Positions 1-6,227 of a DNA stretch of 6,440 nt are shown piece by piece. Each line of letters starts with the position of its first letter. Position 1 is the stretch's first letter. The notes below the pieces were generated by a model. It was given only the letters and a program-made list of their open reading frames with translations, had not been told where the DNA came from and did not search any database. The position numbers and the translations under genes are program-made. Source of the stretch: Phycisphaerales bacterium (GTDB lineage: Bacteria > Planctomycetota > Phycisphaerae > Phycisphaerales > Phycisphaeraceae); NCBI GenBank assembly GCA_012031455.1, contig JAAUTM010000084.1, positions 1 to 6,440 of the forward strand. The letters run 5' to 3'.

Positions 1-52
1 ATTTGGCGCGAAGTCGTTCCAGCACGGCTGAGGGGTTGTCAATCACTGGCAT
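1..52 (-). CDS. N-terminal fragment of an unidentified protein (runs off the left edge)
   Basis: Reading leftward from an ATG at 52-50, the frame stays open to the window edge and gives 17 residues beginning MPVIDNPSAVLERLRAK. An AGGGTG Shine-Dalgarno-like sequence lies about six bases upstream of the ATG. The gene follows pdxA on the same strand with a 72-base gap, so the two could be co-transcribed. The fragment is too short to assign a family. In proteobacteria pdxA is often followed by ksgA, but these residues do not look like the start of KsgA. The support is the start codon, the ribosome binding site and the open frame only. Confidence 0.5.
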   Translation of the reverse strand, partial: MPVIDNPSAVLERLRAK

Positions 53-124
53 AAGTATCACCCTGTGGGTATGACCGATCTTTCCCGGCTGAATAACTTA
101 CCAATTCCTACCTCGACCGGAAAC

Positions 125-1213
125 TCACTGCACCATTTGCAACGCCAGCCGGAGTGCCGCCTTCATGCTCGAAGGATTAGCCTTGTTCTGACCCACGATA
201 TTAAAAGCGGTGCCATGGTCGGGGCTGGTCCGCACAATCGGCAGCCCCAGCGTGACATTCACCGCATCATCAAACGCCAGCAGCTTCACGGGAATCAGCC
301 CCTGATCGTGGTACATCGCCACCACCAGATCGTACCTGCCCTTGACCGCCTCCATGAAAATCGTATCGGCTGGAAATGGGCCGCTGACCTCGATGCCTTG
401 TTGCCTGGCCACCTCGATAGCTGGCGTGATGAGCCTTTGCTCTTCATCCCCGAACATACCGTTTTCACCGGCATGAGGATTAAGCCCGCATACCGCAATG
501 CGTGGTTTGGCAATCCCCAGTTTGAGCATGGCCTTGTGCCCCAGATCAATCGGATCAAACACCGCCCCGATCGTCAGCTGGTTGCGCAGATCCATCAGCG
601 GCATGTGGATCGTCGCCAAAATCACATGCAGTTTGGGAGCCACGAACAACATCGCCACCCGCTTGGCCTTGGTGCGATGCTGGAAAAATTCGGTGTGACC
701 GGGGAAGTTGCAACCCGTCATTTTCCAGGACTCCTTGCAGATCGGAGCCGTGACGATGGCATCGATCCGCAGCGGGTCGCCGACCGGCCTCAGGGCCATG
801 CCCACCGCATCATCCAGAAATCGCAGCGATGCCTGCCCTCCCTGTTTGGTGGGTTTGTGCACGATGGAACCGAGCATGGAAAACTCATCGTAATCCAGCA
901 CCACCACCTCATGCACCAGAGGAAAATCCAGCCGGGCAGAATCATGCGGGATGCGCCACCAGTATGGCTCGATCTCCGCCAGGTCTGCTGCATATGCCAG
1001 AAGTTCGTTCATCCCGAAAATGATGTACCGGGCCTGATTCTGAATGGCCGGGTCAGCAAGGGCCTTGACCACCACCTCCGCCCCGATCCCTGCCGGGTCC
1101 CCCATGGTGATACCAATCACCGGCTTCCTCGCTGCTGGCGCGTGGACTGTTTGTTGCTGGGGACTGGTGTCCGGGGTTTTGACATCCGGGGGTTTGGATT
1201 CCGGGGGATTCAT
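125..1213 (-). CDS. pdxA: 4-hydroxythreonine-4-phosphate dehydrogenase (PdxA)
   Basis: PdxA oxidises 4-phosphohydroxy-L-threonine with NAD(P)+; after decarboxylation the product feeds PdxJ in the DXP-dependent vitamin B6 pathway. It is a cytoplasmic, metal-dependent homodimer. The frame is intact. Family hallmarks in order, numbered from the ATG at 1213, are ITMGDPAGIG (about 35-44), VTAPICKES (154-162), GHTEFF with His173, ATIHMPL with His203, GLNPHAGE (243-250), AMYHDQGLIP with His302, and RTSPDHGTAF (328-337). The three histidines match the metal ligands of E. coli PdxA. The start is uncertain. The frame extends to an ATG at 1297 (390 residues), but those 28 extra codons look non-coding and neither start has a good Shine-Dalgarno. 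I prefer 1213 (362 residues, close to the family's roughly 330). Even then about 30 Pro/Thr/Ser-rich residues precede the conserved domain. A gene on the same strand follows, and the dioxygenase-like gene diverges from it. Confidence 0.95.
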   Translation of the reverse strand: MNPPESKPPDVKTPDTSPQQQTVHAPAARKPVIGITMGDPAGIGAEVVVKALADPAIQNQARYIIFGMNELLAYAADLAEIEPYWWRIPHDSARLDFPLVHEVVVLDYDEFSMLGSIVHKPTKQGGQASLRFLDDAVGMALRPVGDPLRIDAIVTAPICKESWKMTGCNFPGHTEFFQHRTKAKRVAMLFVAPKLHVILATIHMPLMDLRNQLTIGAVFDPIDLGHKAMLKLGIAKPRIAVCGLNPHAGENGMFGDEEQRLITPAIEVARQQGIEVSGPFPADTIFMEAVKGRYDLVVAMYHDQGLIPVKLLAFDDAVNVTLGLPIVRTSPDHGTAFNIVGQNKANPSSMKAALRLALQMVQ

Positions 1214-1219
1214 GCCGAC

Positions 1220-1228
1220 ATCGTAGCA
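1220..1228 (-). promoter_or_regulatory. Possible extended -10 element giving a leaderless pdxA transcript
   Basis: On the minus strand TGC-TACGAT (extended -10 TGN plus a 4/6 match to TATAAT) ends six bases before the ATG at 1213. That spacing would put the transcription start at or next to the start codon, as in leaderless mRNAs, and would explain the missing Shine-Dalgarno. I see no convincing -35 box. This is an inference from one short motif. Confidence 0.25.
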
Positions 1229-1421
1229 GGTCAGTGCAACATCACTACCCAAGATTTGCAAGCAATCGTTGTGGCATCGTCGCCTCGACTGTGTCATAAA
1301 TGATCGCCAATACCCTTAGCCAGGGGCTGCTGGGCAACATGTGCCACCGAAGCATTCCGGCATTCGCATCCTATGTCCAGCAAGCAATGTCAGGGATAGA
1401 ATGAGCTTCACGGAGAATCCC

Positions 1422-2575
1422 ATGACAGCATCCATTCTTTCCTCACCCTCTGACACGTCTAAAGCCAGTACCGAGCGAACACCTGTGAGCGTCGAGCAGT
1501 ACACCCGTTTCAAACGTGATGGGTTCACGGTGTTCCGCGGGTTGGTTTCGCCCGCAGAGGTCGAAGAACTGCGCCAGCACACCGAGGATTTGATGGCAGG
1601 CAAACTACCTGAACAACAGAATCAGGTGATGGCTACGCGCGATCTGAGCAAAGACTTTGGGGTAACCACGCAGAAACTTGAAGCCCCCGCCACCACATCT
1701 ATCCCCGGTGGAAAAAGCCCAGTATTTTCTGCGGATTCACATGCTCCATCGCAAGCTCGCATTACACGAGCGCTACATGCTGCATGCCCGTGTGCTGGAT
1801 GTACTGGAAGTGCTCATCGGCCCGGATGTGCTGGCGCTCCAGACCATGCTTTTCCTCAAGCCGCCCGGCAAGCCTGGCCAGGTTGGCATCAGGACAGCTA
1901 TTACATTCCGACCCGCCCCGATACGCTTTGCGGAGCCTGGATTGCTATTGATGCCTGTGATGAACAAAACGGGGCCATGTGGTTCGCCAAAAGCTCGGGG
2001 AACGAACCGATTTATCCACCGTGCCCGGAAATTTCCTATGGCTTTGGCGACAAGCTGGTGAATGACATTACATATGTCAAAGGCGTGAGTGATCCGGTGG
2101 ACAAGAACAACGCGCTCTCAGCCGTGGCGGAGTCGAGTATGATCAGTGCTGGTCGCTGCTGAGCCGGGGGACGTGGTGTTCTTCAATGGTCACGTACTGC
2201 ATCGCTCCAAACAAAACTGGAGCAAGGACCGATTTCGGCGCAGCTTTGTCAGCCACTATTGCAACGCACGATCCTTCACGCAGTGGGGTGCGGATGATCA
2301 TCCGGAAACCGCTGGGGATGGTCAAGGTGCGGGATCCGATCACGGGGATGACCAACGGCTCACATATTCTGGCGCGAGGCGATACCCATCTGCCGTATGC
2401 CACACCGAGATTCGGCACTCCCTGTGCTGCGATGCTGCCTACCGCGCAACGTCGTGAGCAGAGCGAACATGCCGCACGCATCATTGCCCAGACAGGCAAC
2501 GGGCTTTTGGGTTGTGCCCTGGCGGATCCCAATCTTCCGCACGACCACCCGCCCACGCAGGCTGGGGGTTATTGA
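1422..2575 (+). CDS. Phytanoyl-CoA dioxygenase (PhyH) family protein, interrupted by four frameshifts
   Basis: PhyH-family proteins are Fe(II)/2-oxoglutarate-dependent oxygenases; the substrate here cannot be told. Conserved segments lie in three frames. The N-terminal part (DGFTVFRGLVSPAEVEEL) runs in frame 3 to about 1680. Frame 1 then encodes a run from VEKAQYFLRIHMLHRKL to LFLKPPGKPGQ. Frame 3 resumes with GWHQDSYYIP and AWIAIDACDEQNG. Frame 1 returns with EPGDVVFFNGHVLHRS, and frame 2 ends with GMTNGSHILARGDTHLP. The iron ligands are visible: the H-x-D of WHQD (about residue 155) and the later His of VLHRS, with an Arg in RRSF suited to binding 2-oxoglutarate. Net shifts needed are +1 near 1684-1688, -1 at 1881-1882, +1 near 2151 and +1 near 2332. 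Correcting them gives one 383-residue protein. I chose the ATG at 1422 because GGAG (1412-1415) sits six bases upstream; the ATG at 1401, with AGGGA before it, is the alternative. The errors fall mostly in homopolymers, so sequencing error is more likely than a pseudogene, though a decayed gene is not excluded. Confidence 0.85.
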
Positions 2576-2646
2576 TCCGGTATAGCAGAAAATATATGAG
2601 TAACGCTGATGGTTTCTTTGGCAGGGGTACTGCGAACCCTTTACTT

Positions 2647-2738
2647 GGCTCTGTCTCATAACGAGCCGCGACCGTTAGGGAGCGGTGGTCCAAATGAAGG
2701 TTTTGATAACAGAACCGCTTCCTCACGGGCGCGGCTCG
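2647..2738. repeat. GAGCCGCG-family inverted repeat preceded by a shared 29-base block
   Basis: The arms at 2662-2686 and 2714-2738 are inverted copies matching at 22 of 25 positions and separated by 27 bases. Each arm carries a unit GAGCCGCG...AGCGGT in which CCGC and GCGG, twelve bases apart, could also pair within the unit, like a REP sequence. The left part, 2647-2675, is repeated at 6199-6227 with one mismatch in 29, including the leader GGCTCTGTCTCA. The element lies 3' of the dioxygenase-like gene and of the small gene that reads towards it. As RNA it could form a long stem, but no T-run follows, so it is not a standard terminator. Confidence 0.85.
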
Positions 2739-2784
2739 TATCGTACAAGGCATATTGAGACTGGGGCTAGCAGGGTCGCCTATA

Positions 2785-3093
2785 TCATTCGGCGGTGAAG
2801 AAGCGGGAGTTGGTGCCACCGGGGCCAACGGTGGCGGTGACTCGGCGCGCACAGTGAGGGCATTGGCCTTCGTAAGCATCGCCGCGAAGGTTGCGGTACA
2901 CCCGGCCATAGACATTGCAGCATTTCCAGTGAATCGCCAGCCAGGGCCGGCCTTGCAAACCTTGTGCTGATTCGCCCAAAGTTGATGGGCTGGCCATGGA
3001 CACCCCGGATTGTTCAGCGGTGTGCGCTGGCTGGTGTGGCTGTTTGGGCAAGACCTCGGGTGACAGGTCCAGGATGTAATCAGGGCTGGGCAT
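2785..3093 (-). CDS. Small conserved planctomycete-type protein with paired cysteines, function unknown
   Basis: The frame encodes 102 residues from an ATG at 3093. The N-terminal half (to about 50) is Pro/Ser/Gln-rich and looks disordered. The C-terminal half reads RPWLAIHWKCCNVYGRVYRN, then AYEGQCPHC, and ends near VGPGGTNSRFF. The CC pair and the CPHC motif suggest a small metal-binding, zinc-ribbon-like fold. I recall similar short proteins (W-x-x-CC-x-VY...CPxC...GPGGTxxRFF) in planctomycete genomes, but this is memory and not a search. The start is uncertain: the ATG at 3093 has no clear Shine-Dalgarno, and Met33 at 2997, which gives 70 residues and keeps the whole conserved part, is a credible alternative. 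It stands alone between two repeat elements. No function is assigned. Confidence 0.7.
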   Translation of the reverse strand: MPSPDYILDLSPEVLPKQPHQPAHTAEQSGVSMASPSTLGESAQGLQGRPWLAIHWKCCNVYGRVYRNLRGDAYEGQCPHCARRVTATVGPGGTNSRFFTAE

Positions 3094-3126
3094 GTCTAAT
3101 CATATCGGTCAAATTAGGGGGAATCA

Positions 3127-3304
3127 TGCAGCCATATGCAGGGCAACGCATGTAAGAGCCGCGACCGTCAGGGAGCGGTTTTTGTATGTCAGAGCCGCGA
3201 GTGGCAACGAGCGGTTTCTGGATGTTCTGAGAGTACATTTCGAACCGCTTCCTTACGGGCGCGGCTCGTTGAACCAATTCACATGCGTTTGCCCTGCAGC
3301 CATA
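3127..3304. repeat. Compound GAGCCGCG-family element with terminal inverted repeats and flanking direct repeats
   Basis: The outer inverted arms are 3137-3153 and 3281-3298 (TGCAGGGCAACGCATGT and its complement with one extra base). Inside are a plus-oriented unit at 3156-3179, a second plus-oriented unit at 3192-3215 and an inverted unit at 3244-3267. The first and third pair at about 21 of 24 positions. The ten bases TGCAGCCATA occur in direct orientation at both ends (3127-3136 and 3295-3304). The element fills most of the gap between the start of the small protein gene and the 3' end of tag. It has no coding capacity and could be a non-autonomous mobile element or a BIME-like cluster. Confidence 0.75.
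3148..3219 (+). repeat. Tandem pair of 36-base repeat units
   Basis: Two adjacent 36-base units, 3148-3183 and 3184-3219, match at 28 of 36 positions. The conserved ends are ATGT.AGAGCCGCGA and AGCGGTTT. The divergent middle is where the first unit has CCGTCAGGG and the second GTGGCAACG. In both, CCGC and GCGG are preserved twelve bases apart, which suggests that the short stem is what is kept. Confidence 0.75.
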
Positions 3305-3350
3305 AGGCCCCGAACCACATTGGCTGGCGGTCGTCGCATGAGGGGCTTTG

Positions 3351-3920
3351 TCAGGCGTACTTATTGACCTGCGCGTGTCGGAAGCAATCGGTGGTGTGAT
3401 CGTTGACCATGCCCACAGCCTGCATCATGGCGTAACAGATGGTCGAACCGACGAACTTGAACCCCCGCTTGTACAGGTCTTTGCTCAATACGTCGGACAG
3501 GGCTGTGGACGCAGGTAATTGCTGATGTTGCTGCCAATGGTTGATGATGGGCTTGCGGTCGGGAACGTAAGCCCAAAGATATTGGTCGAAGCTGCTGAAC
3601 TCCTTTTGTATTGCAAGGAACGCGCGGGCGTTGGTCACGGCCGCATGCACCTTGAGTTTGTTGCGGATAATACCCGGATCGGCCAGCAGACGCAGAAGTT
3701 TTCTGCTGTCGTAGCGGACGATTTTCCGGGGATCAAACCCGCTGAAGGCTTTGCGAAAGTTCTCCCGTTTATTGAGAATGCAAGCCCAGCTCAAACCAGC
3801 CTGCATGGTGTCCAGAAACAAATGCTCAAAGAGCAGGGCATCATCATGCACCGGTACGCCCCACTCGGTGTCGTGGTAGGCGATCATGTTTTCGGATTTC
3901 GCCCAGGCACATCGATGCAT
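3351..3920 (-). CDS. tag: DNA-3-methyladenine glycosylase I (Tag)
   Basis: Tag removes 3-methyladenine from alkylated DNA, starting base excision repair in the cytoplasm. The frame is intact, and from the ATG at 3920 it gives 189 residues (E. coli Tag has 187). Family signatures are RCAWA (3-7), YHDTEWGVP (15-23), QAGLSW (40-45), LNKRENFRKAF (49-59), GFKFVGSTICYAMMQAVGMVNDH (about 153-175) and C179. Cys4, His16, His175 and Cys179 correspond to the structural zinc site. The position of the base-recognising Glu38 of E. coli Tag is Asp37 here (LDTMQAGLSW), a conservative change. I chose the ATG at 3920 because AGGA lies about nine bases upstream; the longer frame to a TTG at 3956 has no ribosome binding site. 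It lies 160 bases downstream of recA on the same strand, so two repair genes are adjacent. Confidence 0.95.
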   Translation of the reverse strand: MHRCAWAKSENMIAYHDTEWGVPVHDDALLFEHLFLDTMQAGLSWACILNKRENFRKAFSGFDPRKIVRYDSRKLLRLLADPGIIRNKLKVHAAVTNARAFLAIQKEFSSFDQYLWAYVPDRKPIINHWQQHQQLPASTALSDVLSKDLYKRGFKFVGSTICYAMMQAVGMVNDHTTDCFRHAQVNKYA

Positions 3921-4012
3921 GTGCGGATTCCTGAGGGATGAGGTAACTGTGAGCAAATAACACTATCGACCACTGGCTGGAACTGAACTTGGATTCATAG
4001 TCATCCAAGTCA

Positions 4013-4033
4013 CCCACACCGGATCGGTGTGGG
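4013..4033 (-). terminator. Strong GC-rich hairpin between recA and tag (possible terminator)
   Basis: A perfect nine-base-pair inverted repeat, CCCACACCG and CGGTGTGGG with a three-base loop, lies 48 bases beyond the recA stop codon and about 93 bases before the tag start. No run of T follows on either strand, so it lacks the second half of an intrinsic terminator. It may end or weaken recA transcription, or stabilise its 3' end. Confidence 0.45.
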
Positions 4034-4080
4034 CTTCGAACCCCATTTTCATCGATGCGGCAGGGCCATTTCTTGCATGA

Positions 4081-5180
4081 TCATTCATCCCGGATGGATT
4101 CGACCTCATCCTCTGCGGCGCCAGCGTCCACGGCCGCAGCTTCGCCGGTGGCACCGACCCCCTTCTTTTCCAGCACCTTCAAACGAATCTCCGCGTAAAG
4201 CTCGGGGTTGTCCTTGAGGAAGCGTTTGGCGTTCTCCCTGCCCTGTCCCAGACGTACTTCGCCATAGGTGAACCATGCGCCGGATTTCTGGCAGACTTCC
4301 GTGGCCACCGACAGGTCCAAAAGGTCACCGGAGAGGGAAATCCCCTCGTCGAACATGATGTCGAACTCGGCATCGCGGAACGGCGGAGCGATCTTATTTT
4401 TCACCACCTTGGCTCGGGTGCGGTTGCCCACGGCCACATCGCCTTCTTTGATGGTGGCGGTTCGGCGGATGTCGATACGAACCGAAGAGTAAAATTTCAA
4501 AGCTCGCCCGCCGGGGGTGGTTTCCGGGTTCCGAACATCACCCCGATTTTTCATCGAATCTGGTTGATGAACACCACGGTGCAGCGGGATTTGTTGATGG
4601 CTCCGGTGAGCTTGCGCAACGCCTGACTCATCAGCCTGGCCTGCAAGCCCATCTGAGATTCGCCCATCTCCCCTTCGATTTCAGCCTTGGGAATCAGGGC
4701 TGCCACCGAGTCAATCACAATCACATCCACCGCATTGGAACGCACCAAAAGTTCGCAGATTTCCAGAGCCTGCTCCCCGGTGTCCGGCTGACTTACCAGC
4801 AGGTCTTCCAGATTCACACCCAGCCGACGCGACCATGAAGGATCCAAAGCGTGTTCGGCATCGATGAAGGCGGCCACCCCGCCAGCTTTCTGAGCCTGAG
4901 CCACGACGGTGAGTGCCAGCGTGGTTTTACCGGAGGATTCAGGACCAAAGATCTCCACCACCCTGCCGCGAGGCAACCCTCTGCCACCGAGCGCCAGGTC
5001 CAGGCTGATCGATCCGGTGCTGATGCCATCGACCGCCAGCTTGGGGTCATCATCCAGGCGCATGATCGAGCCTTTGCCGAAGGACTTTTCAATCTGCGTC
5101 ACTGCCTGATCCAAGGCCCTGCGTCGGCTCTGATCAAATGCGGCTGCTTTGGCTTCGTTGGCGGCGGTGGATTTGGCCAT
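4081..5180 (-). CDS. recA: Recombinase RecA, interrupted by a stop and frameshift in the L2 loop codons
   Basis: RecA forms ATP-dependent filaments on single-stranded DNA, carries out strand exchange and triggers LexA cleavage. From the ATG at 5180 the first part gives 209 residues with Walker A GPESSGKT (79-86), [11 protein letters not shown] with the catalytic Glu109, Walker B VIVIDS (153-158) and FINQIR (204-209). A TGA at 4553-4551 follows. Family sequence continues after it: KIGVMFG in the same frame, then, after loss of one base near 4531, [22 protein letters not shown] and the normal C-terminus, ending with an acidic tail. Adding one base near 4531 and restoring the TGA position gives about 366 residues, normal for RecA. 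The lesion lies in the L2 DNA-binding loop. As all other motifs are intact and recA is rarely lost, a sequencing error is most likely. The start at 5180 has AGGGGA six bases upstream. An in-frame ATG at 5252 has a stronger TAAGGAG and would add 24 residues. Confidence 0.93.
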
Positions 5181-5252
5181 GGCGTTTCCCCTGTCGTGAC
5201 CGTTGGTGCGCGTTGATTCGGTTTCCGTCGTGCTGGTTGCTGCCCTCACCAT

Positions 5253-5266
5253 AACCCATCTCCTTA
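5253..5266 (-). promoter_or_regulatory. Strong Shine-Dalgarno for an alternative, upstream recA start
   Basis: On the minus strand TAAGGAG (5266-5260) precedes an ATG at 5252 by seven bases, an ideal spacing. This ATG is in frame with recA and would add 24 Thr/Ser/Glu-rich residues (beginning [14 protein letters not shown]) before the conventional start at 5180. The signal is stronger than the AGGGGA before 5180, so the longer protein may be the real one. Confidence 0.55.
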
Positions 5267-5343
5267 TGTGCGTCGAGTGTGCCTGCTGTCTGCATCTTAA
5301 AGTTACCCACACGGCTTCCCGGGATGCAGGTTCGTATTCTGTA

Positions 5344-5372
5344 AGGGTATCACGATGTTAGGTGTTTGTCAA
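5344..5372 (-). promoter_or_regulatory. Sigma70-type promoter for recA
   Basis: On the minus strand there is a perfect -35 box TTGACA (5372-5367), a 17-base spacer and TACCCT (5349-5344) as -10, with TG one base before it (extended -10). The transcription start would be near 5337, giving a leader of about 85 bases to the ATG at 5252 or 157 bases to 5180. I looked for known SOS boxes (CTGT-N8-ACAG and GAAC-N4-GTTC) and found neither; a lone CGAAC half-site lies downstream of the -10. The region is shared with the divergent glycosyltransferase. Confidence 0.65.
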
Positions 5373-5433
5373 GTATCCACAAAAATTAATTCTGACATTG
5401 TTTGTAAGATGTTTGTTTCCACGGAGCTTGCCC

Positions 5434-6199
5434 ATGGTGACGCTGGTGATTCCCTGTTACAACGAAGCCCAGCGGCTGCCCAAGCAGTCATTTTTACAGG
5501 CTTTGCAGGATCAGCCGGACTTGCATTTCATGATGGTCAACGATGGCAGCCGGGATGCAACTTTGCGAATGCTTGAGCAATTACAACAGGCAAACCCGGA
5601 CCGCATCGGGGTGCTGGACCTAGTGCAAAACGTGGGCAAAGCCGAGGCAGTGCGCCAAGGCTTGCTGGCTGCCCTGGCCAAAGTGGCTGGAAACATGGAG
5701 CAGGGTTTTATCGGGTACTGGGATGCGGACCTGGCCACACCACTCGCGGAATTGCCACGGTTTATGGAGGTGATGGATTCCAAGCCGCAGGTGCAATGGG
5801 TGATGGGGACACGCATCAAGATGCTGGGCTGGGATGTTGATCGGACGATGCACAGGCATTATGTCGGCCGGGTGTTTGCCACGTTCGGCCGCCTGGTGCC
5901 TGGGTTGCCGGGTGTATGACACCCAGTGTGGCGCCAAGCTGATTCGCGTGGGTCCGGGCTTGATGGAACTGTTGCGCGAGCCTCTGCGCTCCCGCTGGCT
6001 GCTGGATGTGGAACTGCTGCTGCGTCTGCGAAATCAGCAGAATCTCCCCCATGAAATCGCATTGGAAAAACTGGTTTACGAATTACCCCTGCGTCAGTGG
6101 CGCGAGGTGGGCGAATCCAAGGTCAAACCGATGGACCTGTTTCGCTCGATCTGGCATTTGTGGTGTCTGCACCGCAGGTATCGCAACACCCGAAACTAG
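5434..6199 (+). CDS. Family 2 glycosyltransferase (polyprenyl-phosphate sugar synthase-like), one frameshift
   Basis: This is a GT-A fold, family 2 glycosyltransferase resembling dolichyl-phosphate glucose or mannose synthases, which move a sugar from a nucleotide sugar to a polyprenyl phosphate. Donor and acceptor cannot be told from sequence. Motifs from the ATG at 5434 are VIPCYNEAQRLP (5-16), VNDGSRDAT (35-43), NVGKAEAVRQGL (66-77), the metal-binding DAD in WDADLATPL (96-104) and GTRIKM (125-130). After a frameshift follow VYDTQCGAKL, RWLLDVELLLRL and PLRQWREVGESKVKPMD. A TGA at 5917-5919 ends the first frame. Dropping one G from GGG at 5910-5912 restores a 254-residue protein, the usual size for the catalytic domain. 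There is no C-terminal membrane anchor, so it is probably soluble or peripheral. GGAG (5423-5426) seven bases before the ATG fixes the start. The frame also extends to 5362, but without a ribosome binding site. It is divergent from recA, with no other genes in its transcription unit in view. Confidence 0.88.
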
Positions 6200-6227
6200 G
6201 CTCTGTCTCAAAACGAGCCGCGACCGT
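6199..6227 (+). repeat. Second copy of the 29-base dispersed repeat
   Basis: This block matches 2647-2675 at 28 of 29 positions (GGCTCTGTCTCA, then AACGAGCCGCGACCGT). It begins on the last base of the glycosyltransferase stop codon. After the T of GACCGTC, the sequence departs from the other GAGCCGCG units (ACAGCC instead of AGGGAGCGG) and enters the inverted-repeat structure to its right. Confidence 0.8.

Noticed and set aside
65..1303. Long plus-strand open frame of 412 codons
   Set aside because: It is the antisense shadow of pdxA, whose minus-strand product carries clear family motifs. The plus-strand translation is His/Arg/Gln-rich with no recognisable domain.
2755..2970. Plus-strand frame of 71 codons opposite the small gene
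   Set aside because: It has no ribosome binding site or recognisable motif, and it overlaps the better supported minus-strand small protein.
3131..3300. CRISPR array from the two 36-base direct repeats
   Set aside because: The units abut directly with no spacers, there are only two, and an inverted third unit follows. This is a REP-like cluster.
4551..4554. Programmed recoding or selenocysteine at the recA TGA
   Set aside because: RecA has no known recoding of this kind, the residue position is normally Met or Glu, and a further uncompensated frameshift lies about 20 bases on. Sequencing error is simpler.
5281..5340. SOS (LexA) box upstream of recA
   Set aside because: Only a CGAAC half-site is visible. 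Neither GAAC-N4-GTTC nor CTGT-N8-ACAG is complete.
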